A model generated the notes under the pieces. That model was not told the DNA's origin. It was given only the letters and a program-made list of their open reading frames with translations, and did not search any database. From a virus: a stretch of 45,647 nt of DNA. The translations under genes were made by a program, and so were the position numbers. The stretch lies in the IMG/VR virus record IMGVR_UViG_3300034166_001133, positions 1 through 45,647 of that record. One strand, given 5' to 3'. Position 1 is the stretch's first letter, and the number at the start of each line of letters is the position of its first letter. Below, in pieces: positions 1-6,544 of the stretch.

Positions 1-136
1 CCCCGACGCCGTCGACTACGCACGCCGCCGCATCATCGAGATCAAGTTCACCGGGTACGCCAAGCCCGCTCCGTACCACCTTGCACAGCTCAACTGGTAC
101 CAGTACCAGATGTCGCTGCAGACCGGTGGCGCAGAG
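1..136. repeat. Terminal direct repeat, left copy (circular overlap)
   Basis: Bases 1-136 match 45512-45647 except at position 10 (C here, G at 45521), a silent change in an Ala codon; 126 bases from 11 to 136 are identical. The repeat lies inside a gene that continues in frame across the join, so it is best read as an assembly overlap of a circular or circularly permuted molecule, not as a biological terminal repeat. Confidence 0.93.
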
Positions 137-412
137 TGGGAAGGCGAGATGGTCCTACTCGACAAGTACGGCAAGGAGCCTAAGCGCTTCCTTATCCCGT
201 TCCCCGACGCCGAGCGCGTCGCAGAGCTTACGGCTCGCGCCGAGGGTATGATCGGCCCTATACCCCCCGGGGGTATGTGCGAGAACCGCGCACAGGCCAC
301 CACCAAGGCCCGCTACTACGACCGTGACACCCCGTGCGGCCAGCGCACCGAGATCAGCTGCCCGTACGCCGACACCTGTTTCCCACCAGAGGAGGACGAC
401 TTTGGCCTCTAG
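1..412 (+). CDS. Cas4/RecB-like Fe-S exonuclease, C-terminal part (gene crosses the circular junction)
   Basis: This is the C-terminal 136 residues of a gene that starts at 45222; the joined protein is 233 residues. Just inside this segment are the Asp of a PD motif (D99 of the joined protein) and E110-x-K112, the PD-(D/E)xK nuclease signature. Near the end lie C209-x7-C217-x5-C223, which with C34 in the other segment fit the four-cysteine Fe-S layout of Cas4 and AddB-type nucleases. Family knowledge suggests 5'-3' single-strand or end-processing exonuclease activity in recombination or replication. It overlaps the start of the mIHF-like gene by 11 bases. The Fe-S call is inferred from cysteine spacing, which is wider than the classical CxxCx5C. 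Confidence 0.85.
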   Translation, partial: PDAVDYARRRIIEIKFTGYAKPAPYHLAQLNWYQYQMSLQTGGAEWEGEMVLLDKYGKEPKRFLIPFPDAERVAELTARAEGMIGPIPPGGMCENRAQATTKARYYDRDTPCGQRTEISCPYADTCFPPEEDDFGL

Positions 413-755
413 CGCAATCGACGAACAGCGTATGTCCGCCCTTGCGCACGCTAACGAGATCCGCCGCTTCCGCTCGAAGCTCAAGTCCGCGTGGCGTCTT
501 ATGGAGGAGCACGAGGTCTCCGAAGTCGTCGCAATGGTCGTGGGCGCACCGACCGAGTGGACGCGTTCGTGGCGCATATCCGCGCTGCTGCGGTGTATCC
601 CCAACTGGGGCGAGGTTGCGGTTGCTAAGCGCCTTCGCCAGCTGGGGATCTCCCCGCAGGTCAACCTCTCCGACTTGACGCCGGGGCAACGCCTCGGGCT
701 TGTTGAGCTGCTCGCACCACAGCTGCTCACAGGTGATGCCGCACAAGAACGTTAA
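402..755 (+). CDS. mIHF-like integration host factor / nucleoid-associated protein
   Basis: This 117-residue protein resembles actinobacterial integration host factor (mIHF). The N-terminal helix is basic (RRFRSKLK, about residues 22-29). A helical core follows with ISALLRCIPNWGEVAVAKRL, matching the family pattern VSALLExLPxVGKVRAxxIM, then LGISP and LTPGQRLGLVELL matching LGxxQRxALLE. mIHF binds and bends duplex DNA in the nucleoid and assists phage integration and supercoiling control. The TTG start at 402 is chosen because AGAGGAGG sits 6 bases upstream; ATG 432 is an alternative. The gene overlaps the nuclease end. No integrase is present, so a role in replication, packaging or host takeover is more likely than integration (inference). 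Confidence 0.82.
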   Translation: MASSAIDEQRMSALAHANEIRRFRSKLKSAWRLMEEHEVSEVVAMVVGAPTEWTRSWRISALLRCIPNWGEVAVAKRLRQLGISPQVNLSDLTPGQRLGLVELLAPQLLTGDAAQER

Positions 756-924
756 ACGCCACCACCTCCAAGGCGTCGTAACGCGCGACAGCGCCGACGG
801 CGTCTGGACAATCTGGCAAAGCTGGCGCCACTGGCGCTTCGGACGCATTGCCCCGGAGCACGTATGGCTCCGCGATTACGTCCCACGACCCCGCGATAAC
901 CCTAAAGGCCAAGCGAGGTCGTGA
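736..924 (+). CDS. Small basic protein, function unknown
   Basis: The gene encodes 62 residues from ATG 736, overlapping the end of the mIHF-like gene by 20 bases. The product is rich in Trp, Arg and His (IWQSWRHWRFGRIAPEHVW). I recognise no family. Support comes from tight packing between two same-strand genes and from ending exactly where the next gene begins. The ribosome-binding site is weak, so translational coupling is likely. Confidence 0.5.
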   Translation: MPHKNVKRHHLQGVVTRDSADGVWTIWQSWRHWRFGRIAPEHVWLRDYVPRPRDNPKGQARS

Positions 925-1134
925 TTGCCGCCTGATATCTACCCCGCCGACAGGGCGTGCTTGTACTGCGGTACACCGTTGTCGATCCACTTTGACGGGT
1001 ACCAGTGTTTGCACTGTAAGCACACCCACAAGACCCGGCCGCTCAACGAGCTAGTACGCAAGGTTCGTACCTCCACCCACACAGCGGAGCGGCTGTCCCA
1101 GCTCCCCAAGTTTGAGGACCCCGTCTATGAGTGA
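925..1134 (+). CDS. Small zinc-ribbon protein
   Basis: A 69-residue product begins at TTG 925, directly after the previous stop, with GAGG at 914-917 as a likely ribosome-binding site. C12-x2-C15 and C28-x2-C31 form a compact four-cysteine zinc ribbon in the N-terminal half; the C-terminal half is a charged helix-like stretch. No enzymatic motif is visible. Its position directly before the RuvC-like resolvase suggests a DNA- or RNA-binding accessory role, which is inference. It overlaps the next gene by 8 bases. Confidence 0.65.
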   Translation: MPPDIYPADRACLYCGTPLSIHFDGYQCLHCKHTHKTRPLNELVRKVRTSTHTAERLSQLPKFEDPVYE

Positions 1135-1729
1135 GACTGTGGAGCTTGCGCTGGGTCTTGACCCGTCGACCAAGCTAATCGGCTTTGCGTTTGTCGACCT
1201 TGCCAACGGTGACATACGGTGGCACGGCATCCTCAAGATCAACGAGGCAGACGGCGGCTGGCGCGACCAGCAGATCTCCAAGCAAATGTCCCTGCTGAAA
1301 GACACGCTCAACGCGAAGTCCGAGGCCGACGGCGTCAACTACAAGTGCCGCGTCGTGGGCATCGAGCGAATGTTCCTTGGTATAAACGCCAAAACCGCCA
1401 TGGAGCTGTCGTACGTGGCGGGCGCCGTACACCAAGCAACACGCGCAGTATTCCCGCAAATCGAAATCTTCCGCTTCCTCCCGCCGGACTGGCGCGAAAA
1501 GTGCGGCCTAGAGCGCAACTCCTCCAAGGCCGCGCTGGCCGAGCGCGCAGTAGAGCTGGGGGCCGAACCCACTACACCACAAGACGAAATTGACGCCATC
1601 CTCATTGCCATCGCCGCACGGGGCTCACACAAGTCCCAGCCACCCGCAACCCGAAAGCGCAAGCCCGCTTCCGACAGGCCAAAGCCAGCGAGAAGTCGCT
1701 CGCGCGTGGTTCGCGCGCAAGGGGCTTGA
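1127..1729 (+). CDS. RuvC-like Holliday junction resolvase (RNase H fold)
   Basis: This 200-residue protein has the RuvC acidic set: D12 in LGLDPST, E80 in VVGIERMFLG, and D153/D156 in PQDEIDAILIA. The segment NAKTAMELSYVAGAV after E80 matches the helix that follows the catalytic Glu in RuvC. Such enzymes cut four-way DNA junctions or branched replication intermediates before packaging. ATG 1127 is chosen because GAGG sits at 1114-1117 and the D12 strand starts right after it. The last 30 or so residues are a basic Pro/Arg/Ser tail that overlaps a stretch also open in the primase frame. Confidence 0.85.
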   Translation: MSETVELALGLDPSTKLIGFAFVDLANGDIRWHGILKINEADGGWRDQQISKQMSLLKDTLNAKSEADGVNYKCRVVGIERMFLGINAKTAMELSYVAGAVHQATRAVFPQIEIFRFLPPDWREKCGLERNSSKAALAERAVELGAEPTTPQDEIDAILIAIAARGSHKSQPPATRKRKPASDRPKPARSRSRVVRAQGA

Positions 1730-1730
1730 T

Positions 1731-2663
1731 ATGGACCTCGCCCTTGAGGCGGGGGTCAGGTACACGGTACCCGGACCACGTTTGTGGTTCGACTTTGACC
1801 ACCCAGACGGGGCGACCGCGCGTCGTTATATCGAGCCCTACCGTGAGATCGTTAAAGACGACAAGGGGCACCGTTTCTGGGAGGTCGGTTCCAAGGCCAA
1901 GGGTTCCCTGTGGTTCCCTATCAACGAGCACGAGACCGACCGCCACGTTCTGCTGCTGTGCGAAGGGGAGACCGACGCACTCGCGGCAGTTCAGTCCAAA
2001 TGCCCGTACGTCGTTGCGTGCGTGCCGGGCGCGTCTATGACGTCCGCGTCGCTCAACACGTTTTGCGACCGGTACGACTACGACGGCGTGATCTGCGCTT
2101 TCGACAACGACGACGCCGGGAACAAGGGCGCGCAAATCGTGCGCGGGTACCTTGACACCGACAAGTACGAGCTTCAGCGTCTGCTGCCACCGCCCGGTCG
2201 CGACCTCAAAGACTGGCTCAAGGGTGACCAGCCGCGCGTGCAGGAAGCCGACTGGGGCAAGATTGCCCTGTCGTTGACAGACCTTCCGTCGTACGTGACT
2301 CCGTCTGCCAAGCCTGAGTCGATACCACTCAGGTCCTTTCGGCGCCCCATACGGGGCGACAAACCAGACCTGCTTGCCGTGTGGTCTCGTATCTGCCCAC
2401 CGCTCCCGAAGCGCCCCGCCCGCCACGCGAGCGAGGGCCGTGAGCTTCACGAGGCGTTCTGCCCACTCCACGACGACGGCCGCAACCCCGGCGCGTGGGT
2501 CGGTGAGGACCGCTGGGGCTGTTGGGTGTGCGGTATTGAGTCCGCCGACGTCTACGAGCTTGTGGCGTGGACGCGGGGGATCGTTCCGACACACGCCAAG
2601 CTTCGGGGTCAGGACTTTGCCCGTGCGCGGGATATGGCGCGGGTGATCGCTGGCGACCTATGA
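1731..2663 (+). CDS. TOPRIM primase-like protein with C-terminal CHC2-type zinc finger
   Basis: From ATG 1731 (AAGGGG at 1719-1724) the product is 310 residues. E78 in CEGETDAL and D125-N-D127-D128 in AFDNDDAG form a TOPRIM catalytic site. At the C-terminus C244-x2-H247 and C264-x2-C267 resemble the CHC2 zinc ribbon of DnaG-type primases, here placed after the TOPRIM domain instead of at the N-terminus. A polymerase-like (RNAP-fold) domain is not obvious. The frame stays open upstream to ATG 1590, and upstream residues REVARAWFARKGLDMDLAL look like the helix that often precedes this TOPRIM type, so the true start may be earlier. It probably makes primers with the next gene, whose ATG overlaps this stop. 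Confidence 0.8.
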   Translation: MDLALEAGVRYTVPGPRLWFDFDHPDGATARRYIEPYREIVKDDKGHRFWEVGSKAKGSLWFPINEHETDRHVLLLCEGETDALAAVQSKCPYVVACVPGASMTSASLNTFCDRYDYDGVICAFDNDDAGNKGAQIVRGYLDTDKYELQRLLPPPGRDLKDWLKGDQPRVQEADWGKIALSLTDLPSYVTPSAKPESIPLRSFRRPIRGDKPDLLAVWSRICPPLPKRPARHASEGRELHEAFCPLHDDGRNPGAWVGEDRWGCWVCGIESADVYELVAWTRGIVPTHAKLRGQDFARARDMARVIAGDL

Positions 2664-4015
2664 GCGAAGAACTCCCGACAATTGCCCAGAGCACTGTGCA
2701 GAACCTTGTGGTGCCCGACCACGGGTGGATTCGCGACTACGTCGACACCTACACTGGCCACGTTGAGGTACCGGCCGAAGCGTTCGCCGGTACTGCCTAC
2801 ACGCTGTTGTCGTCGGTTGTCGGCTGGAAGTCGTACCTCCAGTGGGCCGACGCAACCGAACCGCTCACGCTGTACACGGCGCTGATCGGTGCGTCTGCAA
2901 CCGCGCACAAAACGACGTCGCTGTCGATTGCCGAGCGCATCGGCCGTGACGCCAATGTGCAGTACCTACACCACTGTGGTGTAAGCCTCGACGACGAGGA
3001 CACTGACAACCTTGTTAAGGTCATTACCGGCGGTCATATGTCGCAGGCTCGGCTGCTCGACCTGCTGGGACCCAAGGACGCTGATCAGGCGTACGCGTGG
3101 GAGAAGGCCGGTGCGGTTCCACCCTGCCACCTTCTGGTCTGGGACGAACTCAAGGACCTGCTTGTGCAGGACAAGGGCTATAGCTTCCTCGGTGAGACCC
3201 GGCAGATGCTGCTGCGCATCTACGGAGGGTTCCAGCCGGGCTCTCAGACGCGCACCAACTACGTGCGTCCGGGGCGCTGCTCGATGGCGATGATGGGCAC
3301 AATCACCCTTGCCACGTGGAGCGACCAGCTTGGTGAAGAAGCGGTGTCGAGCGGGATGATGGGTCGACTGCTTGCGATCCCCTACGGCAAGCCGCCGCAC
3401 TGGGTGCCGCTGCCGTCGCCAATCAACGAGGAACGACGCCGCCACTTGGTGGACTGGCTCGTGGAGCTGGGGAACGTACCGTCAAAAAGTTGGGGACCGG
3501 TGCAACTGGACTCCGATGCTGCTGATTACTGGGTGGCGTGGTACACGGCACACAAGAACGAGATTGCGCGGCTTGAGACCCACGACGCCGTACAGGCAGC
3601 GGCGCAGGCCGCGCTGTTCGGTCGCTATCAGGCAACCGCGCTTAAATTCGCAGGGGTCCAGACGGTAAGCCGCTGGAACCCCGGCGACGGAGTACCTCGG
3701 GTACTCGTTGACGCGGACACGCTCAAAAGCGCGTGTGCGTATATCGACCACGTAATGCGGTTCTCGGTTCCCGTCGCAACTGAAGCGTTGGAGGACCGTG
3801 AGTACCGGCATCAGCGCCGTGTTACCGACTACGTGGCAGCCAACGGTCCGGTCAGCTTCACCGACCTGCAGCGTGCGGTGCGTACGCGTGGGATCACGGC
3901 TGACCGGTTCCGACGGCTTGTTGAGCTTCTCCACGACGAAGGGCAGCTGACCTTGTCGCGCCAGACGCGCGGCTCCCGTGAGGTCCTGCTCGTGAGCGCT
4001 GCCGAGCCTGAATGA
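2660..4015 (+). CDS. DUF3987-like P-loop ATPase/helicase-type replication protein with C-terminal winged helix
   Basis: This 451-residue protein follows the primase with an ATGA overlap. It carries a degenerate P-loop GASATAHKTTS at residues 77-87, a Walker B-like LLVWDELKDLL about 90 residues later, and SGMMGRLLAIPY, which looks like an arginine-finger/sensor region. This arrangement is typical of DUF3987 proteins found beside phage and plasmid primases. The last 70 or so residues (RVTDYVAANGPVSFTDLQRA...) look like a winged-helix DNA-binding domain. It probably acts as a replicative helicase or primase partner; helicase activity is inferred, as classical SF4 motifs are not clear. Confidence 0.7.
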   Translation: MSEELPTIAQSTVQNLVVPDHGWIRDYVDTYTGHVEVPAEAFAGTAYTLLSSVVGWKSYLQWADATEPLTLYTALIGASATAHKTTSLSIAERIGRDANVQYLHHCGVSLDDEDTDNLVKVITGGHMSQARLLDLLGPKDADQAYAWEKAGAVPPCHLLVWDELKDLLVQDKGYSFLGETRQMLLRIYGGFQPGSQTRTNYVRPGRCSMAMMGTITLATWSDQLGEEAVSSGMMGRLLAIPYGKPPHWVPLPSPINEERRRHLVDWLVELGNVPSKSWGPVQLDSDAADYWVAWYTAHKNEIARLETHDAVQAAAQAALFGRYQATALKFAGVQTVSRWNPGDGVPRVLVDADTLKSACAYIDHVMRFSVPVATEALEDREYRHQRRVTDYVAANGPVSFTDLQRAVRTRGITADRFRRLVELLHDEGQLTLSRQTRGSREVLLVSAAEPE

Positions 4016-4176
4016 ACGACCAACACAACATCAACGTCTACCACGAGGCCGTACGCCTCGCCGTCGTTGCCCTCCGCGACATATCGCAGTGGGACAGCGT
4101 CGACGTTGTGGACATTCGCAAGTACGCAACCTACGCAATCGAACACGTTGAGCGCCTGCTCAGGGAGGACAGGTGA
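4012..4176 (+). CDS. Small acidic helical protein, function unknown
   Basis: The gene encodes 54 residues from ATG 4012, overlapping the previous stop as ATGA and ending 4 bases inside the next gene. The sequence is mostly helix-forming (EAVRLAVVALRDIS, YAIEHVERLLRED). No domain is recognised. The double overlap with neighbours is the main evidence that it is translated. Confidence 0.6.
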   Translation: MNDQHNINVYHEAVRLAVVALRDISQWDSVDVVDIRKYATYAIEHVERLLREDR

Positions 4177-4514
4177 AGCTCCACCTCGTTGTTGACCACG
4201 TGTCGGTGTTCCGCGCCCCGCTGCCGGGCATCGGTCGCCTGAGCAGCCTCGCGTCCGAGCGCTGCCAAAGCGAGATCGCGAACGCCCAGTACGTCGACTC
4301 TGGCGGCAACGAGCGCTGGGAAGACGTTGACGTTGTAGAGCTTGTCCACGACGTAAAGGAGGAACTTGCCGACGCGTTTGCGTACTTGTGCGCTATCGCG
4401 TGGCGAACACACGACACCCGCTGGATCGGAACATTCGGCCAACTTGGCCTGCTGTTCGAACAGATCGAACGGCTCGCCGGAGAGGACACACCCGTTGACA
4501 ACGCCCATCCCTAG
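4173..4514 (+). CDS. Hypothetical protein, weakly MazG-like helical segment
   Basis: A 113-residue product starts at GTG 4173 with GGGAGG at 4162-4167. Residues around VHDVKEELADAFAYLCAIAW resemble the helix of MazG/all-alpha NTP pyrophosphohydrolases (EELADVLxYLxxLA), but the second metal-binding EExxD helix is not evident, so this is only a suggestion. The gene sits in a run of tightly overlapping plus-strand genes after the replication genes. Function is unknown. Confidence 0.6.
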   Translation: MKLHLVVDHVSVFRAPLPGIGRLSSLASERCQSEIANAQYVDSGGNERWEDVDVVELVHDVKEELADAFAYLCAIAWRTHDTRWIGTFGQLGLLFEQIERLAGEDTPVDNAHP

Positions 4515-4878
4515 GGAAGACGTACTCCCCCGCGCGCTGGAGCTTGCGCACGACTACCTGCAGGAGTGCTACGACCACCTGCCGCTCCACGTTCACGAAC
4601 ACAGTGTGGCGCTGGCCTACGCGGGCTTGCGCCCGTCAGAAGCGCCGCCTCAGATCGACCCAAGCAACCCCAAGGCCCACGCTGCGTGGGTGCTAAGCAC
4701 CTGCCTGTTCCTCCGAATGATGTACCCCAACCCACTTCGCGCCGCTGGGCAGCCCCTGTACGACTTCCTTGAGCAGCTGGAAATGGATGCGCCCGGCGAT
4801 TGGGCACACACTCACAACAAGGTGATTGAGGTTATTCGCGAGCACGGGCACGAAATCGACGATCTCAGGAACCTTTGA
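4495..4878 (+). CDS. Hypothetical protein
   Basis: This gene encodes 127 residues from TTG 4495, chosen because AGAGGA lies just upstream and the overlap with the preceding gene is then only 20 bases. The product is helical and neutral to acidic, with several Trp, His and Tyr residues. No family is recognised. It is the last gene before a promoter-like sequence and a strong hairpin. Confidence 0.6.
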   Translation: MTTPIPREDVLPRALELAHDYLQECYDHLPLHVHEHSVALAYAGLRPSEAPPQIDPSNPKAHAAWVLSTCLFLRMMYPNPLRAAGQPLYDFLEQLEMDAPGDWAHTHNKVIEVIREHGHEIDDLRNL

Positions 4879-4903
4879 CTCCTTTCTAAAGGTCTGATAG
4901 TTA
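4875..4903 (+). promoter_or_regulatory. Sigma70-like promoter candidate
   Basis: TTGACT at 4875-4880 is followed after exactly 17 bases by TAGTTA at 4898-4903. It overlaps the stop of the upstream gene and faces the Rpf-like gene. Transcription would start near 4910, just before the hairpin at 4923-4956. The call is from consensus and spacing only. Confidence 0.45.
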
Positions 4904-4922
4904 TTAGTACGCGGGATGGGAC

Positions 4923-4956
4923 GGGGTCCCCGGTGAGTGGTGTCACCGGGGACCCC
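4923..4956 (+). terminator. Perfect 14-bp hairpin (terminator or leader stem)
   Basis: GGGGTCCCCGGTGA (4923-4936) pairs perfectly with TCACCGGGGACCCC (4943-4956) around a 6-base loop. No U-tract follows, so it may be a Rho-independent-like terminator without a tail, or a protective 5' stem on the Rpf transcript. Confidence 0.6.
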
Positions 4957-4999
4957 ACGTGTTTACGCCCGCAAAACCCCTCACAGGAGGTAACTCCCC

Positions 5000-5440
5000 G
5001 TGAAACGCATACTTCCCGGGCTGGCAATCCTACTCACCGGATTCTTCGGCCTCTACTTTGCAACCGCTGACGCAAAGCCCTGTCAGTACCACCGTGGCGA
5101 CGGAAAGGCCAAGTGCCTGAAGCACCGCGCGTTGCAGCAGTATCCCAGCGCCCCGACGTGGAAGGACTTTAAGTCTCGGGCCACGGCTTACGAGTACACC
5201 ACGCTCCGCCGGATCGCCGTCTGTGAAATGGGCGGCTCCGGCAAGGGCGAGCCGTGGGACGTCAAGTGGGGTGTTTTGTACAGCACCTACAGCTCAGCGT
5301 TTGGTATCTGGAACGGTAACTTCGCCTACACGTCTCAGGCCACCGGCTACAAGTGGCCGACCTCCAACAAGGCGGAGGAGGCATTCCACGCCTTGTCACT
5401 TGCCCGGCGCTACGGGTTCTCAGCGTGGGGGTGCTTCTAG
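5000..5440 (+). CDS. Secreted Rpf-like transglycosylase (lysozyme-fold)
   Basis: This 146-residue protein has a signal peptide (MKR, then a hydrophobic run to ATADA, likely cleaved before K26). The mature domain has IAVCEMGG with E76 in the position of the Rpf catalytic Glu, an aromatic/Gly segment YSSAFGIW matching the Rpf GYYGGLQF region, and a terminal FSAWGCF like the Rpf WGAWPVC ending. C75 and C145 could pair. Rpf proteins cleave peptidoglycan and wake dormant actinobacteria. GTG 5000 is set by AGGAGG at 4985-4990. It is separate from the lysis cassette and has its own promoter candidate. Whether it acts in lysis, superinfection control or host resuscitation is not determined. Confidence 0.72.
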   Translation: MKRILPGLAILLTGFFGLYFATADAKPCQYHRGDGKAKCLKHRALQQYPSAPTWKDFKSRATAYEYTTLRRIAVCEMGGSGKGEPWDVKWGVLYSTYSSAFGIWNGNFAYTSQATGYKWPTSNKAEEAFHALSLARRYGFSAWGCF

Positions 5441-5676
5441 TGGCCTTCCGTAAGCCGCGACCGGTGTCCGACATTGCCCCGGGCAGCACCCTTTACGACA
5501 CGCTCCGGGCTGGGATTCTTGCAAAGCCGGAACAGAACGACGGCGTGGTCTACCAGTCGGGGCGCTTTGTAATGGCCAACGACTGGATCACGCTCTACGA
5601 CAGCGTGGAATCAGCAAAGGAGATCTTCGACGACGCGGTGGAGTACTTCTCGCAGCCGTCGTGGTCTGTCAAGTAG
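5440..5676 (+). CDS. Small hypothetical protein
   Basis: The gene encodes 78 residues from GTG 5440, overlapping the last base of the Rpf-like gene's stop. It ends with acidic and aromatic segments (AKEIFDDAVEYFSQPSW). No signal peptide or known domain is seen. It is the last plus-strand gene before the convergent terminator and is probably co-transcribed with the Rpf-like gene. Confidence 0.6.
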   Translation: MAFRKPRPVSDIAPGSTLYDTLRAGILAKPEQNDGVVYQSGRFVMANDWITLYDSVESAKEIFDDAVEYFSQPSWSVK

Positions 5677-5792
5677 TTGTCACGCGCAGCGGACGGTCGC
5701 CTTACGGGTTACGACATGGGGACCCGTTCTGAATAAATAACTTCCGAGCACGCCGAGTCCTTCTTTCCCTTTCTGGTCAAGCGGCGGCACTA

Positions 5793-5830
5793 GGGGGAGG
5801 AACCCAACCGGGTTCCTCCCCCCTTTTTTT
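5793..5830 (+). terminator. Rho-independent terminator at the convergence of the two arms
   Basis: GGGGGAGGAACCC (5793-5805) pairs perfectly with GGGTTCCTCCCCC (5810-5822) around the loop AACC, followed by seven T residues (5824-5830). It terminates the plus-strand arm. The last minus-strand gene stops inside the same T-run; on that strand the stem lacks a U-tract, so termination there is less certain. Confidence 0.92.
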
Positions 5831-6224
5831 ACCTATAGCGCGAGGTGCGCTCGCGAATTGCGGGCGGCTGAGGGACAAACTGCTTGCCCGACTTTGTGCC
5901 CTTGCGTTTGGCGGCGCTGGTCTTGGCGTAGTCCTTGTCGCTCAGCGCCTCAATAGCGCGGCTTGGCAGGTACCGCTCACCAGTTGCGCGTGGCCCCTGC
6001 GTGGAGGGCTTGCCCGACTTTGTGCGCCACTCCTCGCGGGTCCACTTCGACAGCGAAGCCTGTTTGGCGGTCTTGGGGCCGGAGTAACCACCGCCCGCCT
6101 TCTTGTACTCCGCAGCCAGAAGCTGGGCCTTGCGGGCACTCCACTGGCCGGGGCGTCCGCCCCTGTTGCCCGCCTTAATGCGCTTGAGAATCCTCTGGCG
6201 AAGCTCCGGGTCGGTGTATGCCAC
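5829..6224 (-). CDS. DUF5872-like small basic protein
   Basis: This 131-residue, strongly basic protein starts at GTG 6224 (VAYTDPELRQRILKRIKAG). It carries GGRPGQWSARKAQLLAAEY, SLSKWTREEWRTKSGKPS and ATGERYLPSRAIEAL, which I recall as the conserved core of DUF5872, a family in environmental phages, some large DNA viruses and other genomes. Function is unknown; the composition suggests nucleic-acid contact. The start overlaps the upstream stop as TAGTG. It is the last gene of the minus arm. Confidence 0.7.
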   Translation of the reverse strand: MAYTDPELRQRILKRIKAGNRGGRPGQWSARKAQLLAAEYKKAGGGYSGPKTAKQASLSKWTREEWRTKSGKPSTQGPRATGERYLPSRAIEALSDKDYAKTSAAKRKGTKSGKQFVPQPPAIRERTSRYR

Positions 6225-6544
6225 TAGCTTGACTCCAGCTGGCGCAACGGCGCAGGAGTTCCTGTGACCGGCAACGCGCCACCCGCAGCGTGGTCCGGCA
6301 ACATAATCACCAAGGGAACCTTGTCGCCGGTCTGCTCGATCTGCTGCTTGGGCTTCCCGGCCCACTGTTCCAGAACGTCCTTAGCAACCCGGTACCTCAG
6401 CTCCGGGTCGTAGTCCGCAATCCCGAGCGTCTGCATTTCCTCGGGGCTGGGTTCTGGCAGCAGCGTGCCCTTGAGGATTGCGTCCACAACCTCGAACGCG
6501 CCCTCCACCCGCTTTTCGAACTTCTCGGTCGACTTCTCGCTCAC
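6224..6544 (-). CDS. Hypothetical protein, possibly small-terminase-like
   Basis: The 106-residue product starts at GTG 6544, overlapping the upstream stop. The segment DPELRYRVAKDVLEQWAGKPKQ resembles the helix-and-GKP pattern often seen in proteins near phage terminases, and no other small terminase candidate is evident in the window. It lies far from TerL (at 34 kb) in linear terms, at the other end of the same arm. The terminase link is weak inference. Confidence 0.6.
   Translation of the reverse strand: MSEKSTEKFEKRVEGAFEVVDAILKGTLLPEPSPEEMQTLGIADYDPELRYRVAKDVLEQWAGKPKQQIEQTGDKVPLVIMLPDHAAGGALPVTGTPAPLRQLESS

Noticed and set aside
1-136. Possible biological direct terminal repeat of a T7-like genome
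   Set aside because: The repeat is short, lies within one continuous gene and ends arbitrarily, as expected of an assembly overlap.
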